This document shows, one piece after another, positions 20,994-29,842 of a DNA stretch of 64,000 nucleotides (the first letter of the stretch is position 1; each line of letters opens with the position of its first letter). The notes beneath the pieces are model-generated. The model was given only the letters and a program-made list of their open reading frames with translations. It was not told where the DNA came from and ran no database searches. The position numbers were made by a program, and so were the translations under genes. Source of the stretch: Granulicella tundricola MP5ACTX9 (GTDB taxonomy: Bacteria > Acidobacteriota > Terriglobia > Terriglobales > Acidobacteriaceae); NCBI RefSeq assembly GCF_000178975.2, contig NC_015064.1:1054001-1118000 (forward strand), written 5' to 3'.

Positions 20994-23900
20994 ATGTCAA
21001 AAGAGATCTATATATCTTCTACGCCGCACGAGACGCGGCTGGCCATTGTTGAGAACGACGAACTGGCTGAGATTTACTACGAGCGTGAGAACGAGTACAC
21101 GCTGGCGGGCTCCATCTATAACGGCAAGGTGACGCGCGTGCTTCCGGGCATGCAGAGCTCGTTTGTGGATATCGGGCTGGAGCGGGACGCCTTCCTCTAC
21201 ATCACGGACTTCATGGAAGAAGCCGGCGATAGCGCCGACTTTGAAGCGAATGCGAATGGGGCGGATAAGGCTCCGCGCGGGGATCGTAATGGAGGCGGGA
21301 ACGACCGCGGGCGGGATCGTGGGCCTCGGCAGGATCGTGGGGATCGCTCTGATCAGGCGCGTTTGCCGGAGCGGAGTGCTGAGCCTACGGATGCGGATCT
21401 GTTTACGGAGGCGGTTTCCGGGCTTGATCCGGCTCGTCCGGTTGCGCCCAGGAATGGGAATGGAGCTGGCTCTGAGTTGGAGCGGTCGGATCGTGGGGAT
21501 CGCGGCAGCAGGCGTGGTGGGCGCAACCGGCGGGATCGCGGTGCGTTCAACTCTGATGGGACTCCTCGGCGTGATCGTGGCGAGAGTGGGAACCGGGCTG
21601 ATGCTGGCAATCGGACAGACAGGCCTGCGCAGAGCTTTGTAGCTCCCGTGGAGACTCCGGTCGAGGCGACCCCTGCGGCTGGGAATGATGAGTTGGGTGA
21701 AGGCGCTCCGGGGGCAGATGGCAGCCGGCGTTGGCGTGGACGTCGTGGACGGCGGGGTAACCGTGGTCCGGGGCGTGAGGGTCAGGCTACGCAGGGTGCT
21801 GAGGCTCCGGCTGGCGAGGAGTTTATTGTTGCGGCTCCGGGGTTTGAGGATTCGGTTGAACCGGCGTTCGACGGCGGATACGACATGGGGGCGAGTGCTG
21901 CTGAAGCTGAGGCTCCGGTTGCTGAGGTCTCTGAGCGTGCGCCGCGTGAGGGCAGGAATGACCGTGGCGGGCGTGGTGGACGCGATCGTGGCGGGAATCG
22001 TGGGCGTGGGGATCGCGGGGGGCAGCAGGCTCCTCCGCGTGTACCGCGTGGGTTTGCGCCTTCACTGAGCTTGTACAAGGTGGACGGCAGCGCGGATGAG
22101 GCTCCGGAGTACCAGGAGCAGGTTCCGGCTCCTTATGGGTTTGAGGCTGAGGTTGAGGCTCCGATTGAGCCGATCATTCTGCCGGGTGAATCGCTGCGGA
22201 AGTACCGCACGGATCTGCCGGAGGAGAAGCCGATTGAGGCTGCCGCTCCTGCTGCTGCCGAGGATTTTGCGCTGAAGGGCGCATGGGACGGCGGGCTGGT
22301 GCTGCCGGGTGAGACGATTCGGCCTCGTGGGCCTGGAGCTGACTCTGGTTCTTCGAGCTCCGGGCGAAGTGAAGGGCGTGGGCGGGATGATCGTGGCTCG
22401 CGCGACTCGCGTGGCGGTGATCGTGGGCGTGGTGGAGATCGTGGACGCGGCGGCCGGGATGATCGTGGCGGGCGTGATCGTGGACCGCGTGAGGATCGTC
22501 CGCGTGAGGATCGTGGGCCTCGGGCTGAGTACGCGGCTCCTGTGGCTGCTCCGGTGCCGTTTGTGGCTCCGGCGGTTGAGGCTGAGCCTTTGACTGCGAG
22601 CCATGGCGTAGAGGTTGAGCAGGCTCCGTTTGAGTCCGGCCAGGGCCATGTGGTGCCGGTGGAGGTTGCGCAGGCCGAATCAGTTGAGCAGATTCACAGC
22701 ACCTTTGTGCCGCCGCCGCCGATGCCGGAGCAGGTTGAAGTTGCTGCCGAGCCGGAGTTTGTGGAGCATGTGCAGGAGTTTGAGCCCACCGAGGGTTCGG
22801 CTTCGTTCCGGGTCGATCCGGTGCCGCCGAGCGAGTATCGCCAGAGTGCTCCGGTTGAGACGCCTGAGTTCAGCGACGCTGCCGAAGAGCACATTACGCC
22901 TACGCATGAGGCTGCTCACGAGGCTCATGAGCAGGTGATCGAGCATGAGGTGATGGAGCACGAGGAGATTGCTCCCGAGGTTGTGGAGCATGATGTGACT
23001 TCGATCTCGGCTACGGGCGAGATGCACTCCGAGGCTCCGACCGAGGCGGCGCATGAGCTTCCGGCGATGGAGATTGCGGAGCCGACGGCACCGATCGCGC
23101 ACGAGGGTGCGGTGGTCGAGCAGAAGCAGGTTGCGGCGCACTTCCAGCCGGGCGACGGACATCTTGAGGAAGAGGAGATGTTCGACGAGGAGGAGGAGGT
23201 TCTGCCTTCGCTTCATGCGCAGAGCGGCGAGAGCTTCCAACATTCCGACCACTCGGATCACTCCGAGCAGGAGACGCTGGAGGGTGTGGCTGACCTGGGG
23301 ACGATGCTGCGGGAGATGTCGATCGACCAGATCACGCGCACGGAGCCGACCGAAGGTATCGATGAGGATGACCTGGAAGAAGACTTCCTGGAAGAGGATC
23401 AGGACTATGATTCCGCCTCCGGTGAGGGTGAGTTCGAGGAGGAAGAAGGCGGCGAAGAGGGTCTGAGCGACGAGGGCCTGGAAGGGATTGAGGACGCCGA
23501 GTACGGCAAGGGCTTTGAGGGCGCGCATGTGCAGGAGGGCGGCGAGGCTGCTGCTCCGGTTCGTACGGATGCGAATGTGAGCCGTGAGCCGAGGCGCGAT
23601 CGGGATGACCGTGGCCGCCGGGATGGACGCAGGGGCGATCGTGGACGTCGGGATCGTGGGTCTGATCGCGGCTCGGATCGTGGCGGTGACCGTAACTCTG
23701 AGCGTGGGTCGTTTACTTCGCCGGGTGCGGGTTCTGATCGGCCGGAGCGTTCTAGCTCCGATCGTGGCGGATCGCGTGATTCGCGTGGCGGACGTGGTTC
23801 GAGGCAGTCGATGCAGAGCACGAACCTGCCGGCGATCTCTGAGCTGCTGAAGCCGGGCCAGGAGATTCTGTGCCAGATTGCGAAGGAGCCGATCGCCAAG

Positions 23901-25028
23901 AAGGGCGCGCGGATCACGTCGCACATTGCGCTGCCGGGGCGGTTCCTGGTGTTCATGCCTACCGTCAATCACACGGGTGTCTCGCGGAAGATTGAGAGCG
24001 ATGGCGAACGTCGTCGTCTGAAGGAGATTCTGCTGAGCGAGAAGGGCGAGGCTTCGGGCGGTTTCATCGTTCGGACTGCTGCTTCAGGTGCTAGCGAAGA
24101 GGAGCTTCGGAGCGATCTGCGCTTCCTGTTGAACCTCTGGGCGGATATCAAGGCGCGGTCTGAGTCGTCGAAGTCTCCGGCGTTGATCTATCACGATCTC
24201 AACCTCGTCGAGCGCGTACTGCGCGACCAGGTGACGGATACCTTCTCTGCGATCTGGGTCGATACGGAGACCGAGTATGAGCGGGTGCTGCGCTTCCTGC
24301 AGAGGTTCCAGCCGAGCCTGATCCGGCGTGTGAAGCTCTACACGAAGGAGACGCCGCTGTTCGAGCAGTTTGGCATCACAGAAGAGATCAACAAGGCTCT
24401 GCGGAGCAAGGTGTGGCTGAAGTCGGGTGGATCGATTGTGATCAACCAGACCGAGGCGCTGGTGGCCATCGACATCAACACCGGCAAGTTTGTGGGTAAG
24501 ACGGCGCGGCTTGAGGACACAATCGTCAAGACGAACCTGGACGCGATCCCTGAGATCGTGCGGCAGATCCGGCTGCGCGACCTGGGCGGGATTATCATCA
24601 TCGACTTCATCGATATGGATGAGCGGAAGAACCGGAACAAGGTGATGGCAGCGCTCGAAGAAGAGCTGAAGAGCGATCGTGCGCCGAGCAAGGTTCTGCA
24701 GTTCAACGACTTTGGCCTGGTGGCGATTACGCGTAAGCGCGTGAAGCAGTCGCTGGAGCGGACGCTCTCGACGACGTGCGGTGTGTGTGCGGGTACCGGG
24801 ATGGTGAAGTCGCCGGTGACGGTGTGCAACGACATCTATGTCGAGATGCGGAAGATGCATAAGCATCTGGATCGCGGCGATGTGATGTTGCGCGTGCATC
24901 CGGAGGTCGTGAAGCAGTTGAAGTCCGGGACGTCTCGCTGGCTGCAGGAGATGGAAGAGATGTGCGGGAAGACGATTCTGGTGAAGAGCGATCCCAGCTT
25001 GCATCCGGAGCAGTTTGATATCCACTAA
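20994..25028 (+). CDS. ribonuclease E/G family, with huge insert in the S1 domain
   Basis: Single-strand-specific endoribonuclease for mRNA decay and rRNA processing. The 1344-residue protein starts with the first half of the S1 domain (residues 1-76, ending FLYITDFMEEAG). A low-complexity block of about 865 residues follows. The S1 second half then resumes near 943 (LKPGQEILCQIAKEP), with 5'-sensor and DNase-I-like domains after it. Catalytic Asp residues lie in AIDINTG and IDFIDMDERKNRNK, and the Zn-link is CGVCAGTG. The insert has Arg/Gly/Asp-rich ends (RGDRG-type repeats) and a Pro/Glu/His-rich acidic centre. E. coli places its disordered degradosome scaffold at the C-terminus; here the protein ends right after the catalytic core. 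Start ATG 20994 has AGAGAGC upstream. Confidence 0.95.
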   Translation: MSKEIYISSTPHETRLAIVENDELAEIYYERENEYTLAGSIYNGKVTRVLPGMQSSFVDIGLERDAFLYITDFMEEAGDSADFEANANGADKAPRGDRNGGGNDRGRDRGPRQDRGDRSDQARLPERSAEPTDADLFTEAVSGLDPARPVAPRNGNGAGSELERSDRGDRGSRRGGRNRRDRGAFNSDGTPRRDRGESGNRADAGNRTDRPAQSFVAPVETPVEATPAAGNDELGEGAPGADGSRRWRGRRGRRGNRGPGREGQATQGAEAPAGEEFIVAAPGFEDSVEPAFDGGYDMGASAAEAEAPVAEVSERAPREGRNDRGGRGGRDRGGNRGRGDRGGQQAPPRVPRGFAPSLSLYKVDGSADEAPEYQEQVPAPYGFEAEVEAPIEPIILPGESLRKYRTDLPEEKPIEAAAPAAAEDFALKGAWDGGLVLPGETIRPRGPGADSGSSSSGRSEGRGRDDRGSRDSRGGDRGRGGDRGRGGRDDRGGRDRGPREDRPREDRGPRAEYAAPVAAPVPFVAPAVEAEPLTASHGVEVEQAPFESGQGHVVPVEVAQAESVEQIHSTFVPPPPMPEQVEVAAEPEFVEHVQEFEPTEGSASFRVDPVPPSEYRQSAPVETPEFSDAAEEHITPTHEAAHEAHEQVIEHEVMEHEEIAPEVVEHDVTSISATGEMHSEAPTEAAHELPAMEIAEPTAPIAHEGAVVEQKQVAAHFQPGDGHLEEEEMFDEEEEVLPSLHAQSGESFQHSDHSDHSEQETLEGVADLGTMLREMSIDQITRTEPTEGIDEDDLEEDFLEEDQDYDSASGEGEFEEEEGGEEGLSDEGLEGIEDAEYGKGFEGAHVQEGGEAAAPVRTDANVSREPRRDRDDRGRRDGRRGDRGRRDRGSDRGSDRGGDRNSERGSFTSPGAGSDRPERSSSDRGGSRDSRGGRGSRQSMQSTNLPAISELLKPGQEILCQIAKEPIAKKGARITSHIALPGRFLVFMPTVNHTGVSRKIESDGERRRLKEILLSEKGEASGGFIVRTAASGASEEELRSDLRFLLNLWADIKARSESSKSPALIYHDLNLVERVLRDQVTDTFSAIWVDTETEYERVLRFLQRFQPSLIRRVKLYTKETPLFEQFGITEEINKALRSKVWLKSGGSIVINQTEALVAIDINTGKFVGKTARLEDTIVKTNLDAIPEIVRQIRLRDLGGIIIIDFIDMDERKNRNKVMAALEEELKSDRAPSKVLQFNDFGLVAITRKRVKQSLERTLSTTCGVCAGTGMVKSPVTVCNDIYVEMRKMHKHLDRGDVMLRVHPEVVKQLKSGTSRWLQEMEEMCGKTILVKSDPSLHPEQFDIH

Positions 25029-25031
25029 AAA

Positions 25032-25066
25032 CAGGGACCAGGGCCTAGTGACTAGGGCCTAGAAAA
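25032..25066. repeat. GGGCCTAG-type intergenic repeat, copy 2
   Basis: CAGGGACCAGGGCCTAGTGACTAGGGCCTAG is internally repetitive and similar to 3612-3646 (CAGGGCCTGGAGCCTAGGGACTAGAGCCTA). Both lie just beside a gene boundary. Confidence 0.5.
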
Positions 25067-25070
25067 CAAG

Positions 25071-25116
25071 GGCGGGATCCGGGTTGGTTTGTGACCTGGG
25101 TCCCGTCTTTCATTTT
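25071..25116 (+). terminator. probable terminator after RNase E/G
   Basis: Imperfect hairpin GGCGGGATCCGGGT against ACCTGGGTCCCGTC, followed by TTTCATTTT. It lies 43 bp after the RNase gene. Confidence 0.5.
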
Positions 25117-25269
25117 GGTGAAGGATTTCAGCGGGAATTGGTGCAGACTTGGGGGAGGCCCCGGGTCCAGTAATCGTTGGATGGGTTTTGTGCGTCCAAC
25201 CACAACAAGAGTCCACCAGCCGGGTTAGAACGTCTGAAGAACCAGGCAATACTCAAGGGAGTCCTCACC

Positions 25270-26274
25270 ATGCTTAACGATTCACTGATCCTTCGTCCCT
25301 CCGCCTTTGTGTGCCGCACCGCAGCGATCGCTGCTTTGGCGTGCGCCTCGACGCTGGGCTTTGCACAGCAGTCCGTTTCCGATGTCGATACGACCAAGGC
25401 TGCGACCGCTCCGGTTGTTCTGCCGGCCGTTCACCCGATGGACTTCTCCGGGCTGGATGGCGTGTCGTACAGCTCCAGCACAGAGCCGGTTGGCGGTGTG
25501 GATGTGGCTGAGACGGCTACGCTCGATATCAAGGGGCTGGATGCACTGCAGCCACCGCCGCGGCGCCGGTATGGGAACCGCCGGTATAACGACAGCTCGC
25601 ATAATCCGGATGGATCGAACAAATATGCGTTTATCGCGGGTGTGGGCGTAACTATTCCTGCTGGAAATTTGCACAAGTATGACACGGAGTCCTGGGGTTT
25701 CCAGGTGGGTGGCGGACGCAACTTCAACAAGCATTTCTCAGTGCTTGCACAGTTTGACTACGATCACTTTGGTCTGCAGGGAACGACGTTGACGAACCAG
25801 AACACCCTGTACGGCACGGCTGGAGACGGTCTGGATGGCAACAGCCATATCTGGTCGTTCACGGTCAATCCGACCTACAACATTGCGGTGAGGGAGACTC
25901 TGGGCGCTTATGTCGTGGGCGGCGTGGGCTTCTATCACAAGGTGACGAACTTCACGCTGCCGGAGACGGGCGAGTATTTCGATCCCTATTACGGACCTGT
26001 CGAGTACACGGCGAACGAGGTGATCGATCACTACACCTCGAATGCACCGGGTTTCAATGGCGGTTTCGGGTTGACGTACAAGCCATCTCGCTTTGCTGGG
26101 GAGCGCTTCTATGCTGAAGCCCGTTATGTGTATATGATCAACTCGCAAAAGCAGGGGATTACCGTTGCGAATGCGAACTCGGCGTTCGGTGCGGCCTATA
26201 CCGGATCGAATTTTTACCCTGCAAACAGCAACCGGACGAGCTACATTCCTATCAAGGTTGGCGTTCGGTTCTAA
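25270..26274 (+). CDS. outer-membrane beta-barrel protein
   Basis: A 334-residue exported protein. The start ATG 25270 has AAGGGAG about ten bases upstream and yields a Sec signal ending ASTLGFAQ. After a Pro-rich, basic linker (LQPPPRRRYGNRRYN, about residues 95-110), the C-terminal two thirds reads as alternating beta-strands. Examples are AFIAGVGVTIPAGN, GFQVGGGRNFNKHFSVLAQFDY and YVVGGVGFYHKVTN, and it ends in a strand closing on Phe (IPIKVGVRF), the usual outer-membrane insertion signal. The fold is OmpA-like or porin-family small barrel; its function is unknown. It is transcribed alone and ends at a strong terminator. Confidence 0.82.
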   Translation: MLNDSLILRPSAFVCRTAAIAALACASTLGFAQQSVSDVDTTKAATAPVVLPAVHPMDFSGLDGVSYSSSTEPVGGVDVAETATLDIKGLDALQPPPRRRYGNRRYNDSSHNPDGSNKYAFIAGVGVTIPAGNLHKYDTESWGFQVGGGRNFNKHFSVLAQFDYDHFGLQGTTLTNQNTLYGTAGDGLDGNSHIWSFTVNPTYNIAVRETLGAYVVGGVGFYHKVTNFTLPETGEYFDPYYGPVEYTANEVIDHYTSNAPGFNGGFGLTYKPSRFAGERFYAEARYVYMINSQKQGITVANANSAFGAAYTGSNFYPANSNRTSYIPIKVGVRF

Positions 26275-26295
26275 CCTGGATCGTGCTTCAAACAG

Positions 26296-26324
26296 GATGG
26301 CCCGGCTCTTTGAGCCGGGCCATC
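26296..26324 (+). terminator. Rho-independent terminator
   Basis: Perfect 13-base stem GATGGCCCGGCTC with a three-base loop, followed by TGTTTGTG. It ends the outer-membrane protein gene. Confidence 0.8.
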
Positions 26325-26350
26325 TGTTTGTGTGGAGCGACTTCGAAACC

Positions 26351-26779
26351 TCACACAGCGGCTATCTGAAATCCGGCCTGTTGCGCGGCCGAGAGAAGCT
26401 GGGCATCTGCTGAGATGAAGATGCAAGTCTGGGGATTCCCTGAACACCAAGTCCACGCAGCGGCGAGTTGAAGTGCGTCGGCGGCTTTCAATGGGTAGCT
26501 TGTCAGAAAGGTCTCTGCCTGGGCCCGGAGTGCTTCACTTGGTTGGAGTTCTCGCCAACTGCGCCGAAGCTTCTCAAGTCTTGCGCCAGCCTCCGCATGT
26601 TCAATGGCTGTCACCTGCTTCATCCTCAGGAGTCTCTCGAAAGAGCTGCGCATTTCGACCGGTGTAGCCCACCACACCGCAATGTCGTGTTGAACGAGAA
26701 GCTGATGAACGCTCGAGCTTGGTTGTTGCTTGAGGCACAAAGGGACCAGGGCGCTTGTATCCCAGAACGCATGTTTCAC
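26351..26779 (-). CDS. PIN-domain toxin (VapC-like)
   Basis: A 142-residue PIN-domain ribonuclease. The first acidic residue is in FWDTSALVPL, the second in SFERLLRMK (Glu), and the third and fourth lie in KAADALQLAAA and FISADAQLL. VapC toxins cleave tRNA or rRNA when freed from antitoxin. The start overlaps the stop of the upstream antitoxin gene by four bases (ATGA type), the standard layout. Confidence 0.9.
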   Translation of the reverse strand: MKHAFWDTSALVPLCLKQQPSSSVHQLLVQHDIAVWWATPVEMRSSFERLLRMKQVTAIEHAEAGARLEKLRRSWRELQPSEALRAQAETFLTSYPLKAADALQLAAAWTWCSGNPQTCIFISADAQLLSAAQQAGFQIAAV

Positions 26780-27063
26780 CGGTCTCCCCGGCTTTCAATG
26801 GCAGCTTCAACTGCGGTCTCTTGTGAGACATTGCCTGCGGGCATGGAAAAGAACTGATCCCAGTCCATCGCCTCTTCCGGCATCTTCAGGGCACCGGAGG
26901 CGACGAGTTCAACTTCGTGATCCCATTCAGCGCCCTGCCGGAAGGGCAGAATTCGTGCCACGGGAACGCTACGATCCCGGATCACAATCTCCTCGCCGTT
27001 CTTCACGTATTGGAGATAGCTACTTAACTGGTTTTTCAGTTCGCCAATGTTCACTGTTCTCAT
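26776..27063 (-). CDS. Phd/YefM-family antitoxin
   Basis: A 95-residue antitoxin with the Phd/YefM N-terminal DNA-binding fold (MRTVNIGELKNQLSSYLQYVKNGEEIVI) and an acidic C-terminal tail that would wrap the toxin. First gene of a two-gene operon with the PIN toxin; the pair is expected to autoregulate at its own promoter, in the short AT-richer gap 27064-27116. Confidence 0.9.
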   Translation of the reverse strand: MRTVNIGELKNQLSSYLQYVKNGEEIVIRDRSVPVARILPFRQGAEWDHEVELVASGALKMPEEAMDWDQFFSMPAGNVSQETAVEAAIESRGDR

Positions 27064-27116
27064 AGGCTAAGAATACGCTCACATGGCTAAGTTAGCTATG
27101 ACGATCTGCCTGAAGT

Positions 27117-28619
27117 TTAGATGCCGACGGGGTAGGGCTTCTCGTGCGTCTCGCCCTGGGAGCGGGGGCCTAGCCAGTCGAAGCGTCCCTGCAGGAGGCT
27201 GAGGAGGCCGGTGTACCAGTAGCCGAAGACGAACAGGACCAGGAAGGGGACTGTGAAGTAGTTCTCGCTGGTGATGGCGTACCAGATGGTGAAGGCGAAG
27301 TAACAGCCGATGAGGAGCTCGATCCAGGGGACGATGCCGAGGCGTTTGCGGTACTTGTGGGCCTGGGATTTTTCACCCTTCTTGCGGATGCCGGCCTTAG
27401 GGGTTCGGGCGAAGGCGCTCTGGACGCCGAAGAGGGCTTCGAGGACGGCCTTGGTGTTGGTGATCGTCAGGCCTACGCCGAGACCCATCAGGCAGGGCAG
27501 GTAGAGGAAGGTGCGGGTCCAGCGGCGGGGAAAGAGTTCCTTCTGGCTGACGAGATAAAAGGACGAGACGGACATGGTGCTGGCCATGAAGAGGGGGAAG
27601 TCGATCAGCATCATCTGGACCCAGCCCTGGTAGCTGCGGATGATCATGGCGGGCATGAGCAGGGTGCTGAGGACGATCATCAGCGGGTAGCTGAGGTTGG
27701 CGGTGAGGTGGTACCAGGCCTCCAGCTTGGTGTGGAAGGGGGCGTCCGACTTCATGACGCGGGGGAGGATCTTTTTGCCGGTCTGGATGAGGCCCTTGGC
27801 CCAGCGGGCTTGCTGGGTTTTGAAGGCGGTCATCTCGATGGGGAGCTCGGCAGGGCACTCGACGTCCTGGAGGTATTTGAACTTCCAGCCGATCATCTGG
27901 GCGCGGTAGGAGAGGTCTGTGTCTTCTGTGAGGGTGTCGTGCTGCCAGCCACCGGCCTCTGCGATGACCTTGGTGCGCCACATGCCGGCGGTGCCGTTGA
28001 AGTTGAAGAAGACTCCGGCGCGGCTGCGGCCGCCGTGCTCCAGGACGAAGTGGCCGTCAAGGAGGATGGCTTCGACCTGGGTGAGGAAGGAGTAGTTGCG
28101 GTTGAGGTGGGTCCAACGGGTCTGGACCATGCCGATTTCGGGCTCGGCGAAGTGGTGGATGACCTGCATGACCCACATGGGCGGGGGGACGAAGTCTGCG
28201 TCGAAGATGGCGACGAACTCGCCGCGTGCGGTGCGGAGGCCTTCGTCGAGCGCGCCGGCCTTGAAGCCGTAGCGGTTGGTGCGGTGGACGTAGAAGATGG
28301 GCTGCGGGGGCATGCCTTCGAAGCCGGCGGCGTAGCGCTCGACGATCTCACGGGCGACCTCTACGGTCTCGTCGGTGGAGTCGTCGAGGAGCTGGATCTC
28401 GAAGCGGTCGCGGGGGTAATCGAGCTTGCAGCAGGCCTGGATGAGGCGCTCGATGACGAACTGCTCGTTGTAGCTGGGGAGCTGGATGGTGACGAAGGGG
28501 AGATTGGCCTCGTCGAAGCGGGCTACTGGCTCGCGCCATTTGGCGGCGTTCTTCTTGTTCTTGAAGTAGAGCCAGACGAGCTGATAGCGGTGGATGCCGT
28601 AGAACGCCAGGATGATCAT
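27117..28619 (-). CDS. membrane glycosyltransferase, family 2 (cellulose-synthase-like)
   Basis: Processive-type GT2 enzyme at the inner membrane. Catalytic motifs: LLDDSTDET, FDADF, TEDTDLSYRAQ and QQARW (Q/RxxRW). Several membrane helices follow (LMIVLSTLLMPAMII, LIGCYFAFTIW, VPFLVLFVFGYWYTG). The only nearby ATG (28619, 500 residues) falls inside a membrane helix. The same frame upstream reads as plausible protein (GALLAFLVAPKGL, YRLNTFDLCLLIPYFFV) back to about 28781-28800, without ATG, GTG or TTG. The true start is therefore probably upstream and non-standard, for example CTG 28781. The product is probably an exopolysaccharide or glycolipid; the sequence does not say which. Confidence 0.88.
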   Translation of the reverse strand: MIILAFYGIHRYQLVWLYFKNKKNAAKWREPVARFDEANLPFVTIQLPSYNEQFVIERLIQACCKLDYPRDRFEIQLLDDSTDETVEVAREIVERYAAGFEGMPPQPIFYVHRTNRYGFKAGALDEGLRTARGEFVAIFDADFVPPPMWVMQVIHHFAEPEIGMVQTRWTHLNRNYSFLTQVEAILLDGHFVLEHGGRSRAGVFFNFNGTAGMWRTKVIAEAGGWQHDTLTEDTDLSYRAQMIGWKFKYLQDVECPAELPIEMTAFKTQQARWAKGLIQTGKKILPRVMKSDAPFHTKLEAWYHLTANLSYPLMIVLSTLLMPAMIIRSYQGWVQMMLIDFPLFMASTMSVSSFYLVSQKELFPRRWTRTFLYLPCLMGLGVGLTITNTKAVLEALFGVQSAFARTPKAGIRKKGEKSQAHKYRKRLGIVPWIELLIGCYFAFTIWYAITSENYFTVPFLVLFVFGYWYTGLLSLLQGRFDWLGPRSQGETHEKPYPVGI

Positions 28620-28831
28620 GACGAAGAAGTACGGGATCAGGAGGCAGAGATCGAAGGTGTTGAGGCGGTAGAGGTGGTCGAAGGTGCGGTCTGTGTAGTG
28701 GTGCTTGATGTACTGGCTCAGGCCCTTGGGGGCTACGAGAAAGGCGAGCAGCGCTCCGAGAGGGTTGGGGGTCAGGATCAGGGTGGGGCTCCGGTAGTAG
28801 ATTCCTGATGATTTTACGTGATGAGAGGAGG

Positions 28832-28886
28832 GGAAAAGCGAACCACGGAGGGCACAGAGGGAAATGCGAGGGCGCGGAGGGACAGG
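28832..28886. repeat. dispersed repeat of ACGGAG/CACGGAGGG type, copy 2
   Basis: AAAGCGAACCACGGAGGGCACAGAGGG and a decayed second unit (GGGCGCGGAGGGACAGG). It is similar to 16444-16489. Confidence 0.55.
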
Positions 28887-28887
28887 G

Positions 28888-29832
28888 CTAGGTGAGGAAG
28901 AGGGTGTGGTAGGGGGTGTCGCGCTGGACGGGGCGGAAGCCGGCGTCGCGGATGAGGCGGCGGAGCTCTTCTTCGGTGGCTCCTAAGCCGGTGGCGGACA
29001 TGACGGAGCCGGCGTCGTTTGAGCCGAAGCGGAGGGCCATCTGGAGGACCTTGAGGCCGTGGGCGGAGGCTTCGGTCTGGATGTTTTCGATGTTGTCCAG
29101 GACCATGCGGGCGATGGCGAGGGTCTTGAGGGACTCGACGCTGGTGGGCTCTTCCAGGCCCTGCTGGCGCTGCTGCGGGGTAGGGAGGTGCGCGGCGAGG
29201 GAGAAGCTGGAGAAGCCGCCGGTCTCGGCCTGGAGGGTGCGGAGGGCTTCGAGATGGGCTACGCGCTGCTCTGAGGTCTCACCGAAGCCGAAGAGCATGG
29301 AGGCAGAGGAGCGCAGGCCTAGCTGGTGGGCGGTGCGGTGGAAGTTGAGCCATTCGGCGGATTCGCAGAGTGGGGATTTGAGGATCTCGCGGGCTTCGTC
29401 GTCCAGGATGGCGGCGTCTTCTCCGGTGATGGAGTCGAGGCCGGCGTCCTTGAGGCGGGTGAGTAGGAGCGGGAGGTCGGAGGCCTCGGGGAGGGTGAGG
29501 AGTTTGGTGGCGTCGAGGCCGTGGAGCCAGAGGTGCGGATGGTGCTGGCGGAGGGCGGTGAGGAGGTATTCGAGGGTTTCGAGCGGGAGGCCGAGGGGGG
29601 AGGCGTCGATGAGGGTGAGACCGGTGGCTCCGGTGTCGGCGGCCTGGCGGGCCTGGTTCAGGAGCGCAGGCAGGAGGTCTTCTGTTGGCTTGAGCTCGAT
29701 GCGGCGGTCGATGAGGTAGGAGACGACGCCTTCAGGGTGGAGGGTGCGGCGGACTGCGTCGGCCTCCATGCCGATGCCGATGAGGTCGTCTGAGCGGAAG
29801 CAGTCGAGAGCCTGTGCTGCGGTGATTCCCAT
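28888..29832 (-). CDS. MqnC-like protein lacking the radical-SAM cysteine motif
   Basis: A 314-residue homologue of the futalosine-pathway menaquinone enzymes MqnC/MqnE/CofH. Alignable landmarks are HPEGVVSYLIDR near residue 32, DAGLDSITGEDAAIL, RTAHQLGLRSSASMLFGFGET and IARMVLDNIENIQ. Others are GLKVLQMALRFGSND and the C-terminal LRRLIRDAGFRPVQRDTPY. True MqnC proteins carry CxxxCxxC right after the YIIDRNINYTN segment. Here that segment is deleted (SYLIDRRIELKPTEDLL) and only two scattered Cys remain, so no 4Fe-4S cluster can be held in the usual way. It is not a decayed gene: the frame is intact and the rest is well conserved. A non-radical or regulatory role is inferred. It sits 10 bp downstream of VKOR, a quinone-linked enzyme. 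Confidence 0.8.
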   Translation of the reverse strand: MGITAAQALDCFRSDDLIGIGMEADAVRRTLHPEGVVSYLIDRRIELKPTEDLLPALLNQARQAADTGATGLTLIDASPLGLPLETLEYLLTALRQHHPHLWLHGLDATKLLTLPEASDLPLLLTRLKDAGLDSITGEDAAILDDEAREILKSPLCESAEWLNFHRTAHQLGLRSSASMLFGFGETSEQRVAHLEALRTLQAETGGFSSFSLAAHLPTPQQRQQGLEEPTSVESLKTLAIARMVLDNIENIQTEASAHGLKVLQMALRFGSNDAGSVMSATGLGATEEELRRLIRDAGFRPVQRDTPYHTLFLT

Positions 29833-29842
29833 AGGTTCCAGT

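Noticed and set aside
22680..23972. Minus-strand frame of 430 codons opposite the RNase E/G insert
   Set aside because: The insert region is repetitive and GC-biased, so several frames stay open; the plus frame continues into a well-conserved catalytic core.
20994..25028. RGD/RGG-type repeats in the RNase considered as a CRISPR-like or satellite array
   Set aside because: They are degenerate codon-level repeats inside one coding frame, with no uniform repeat-spacer structure.
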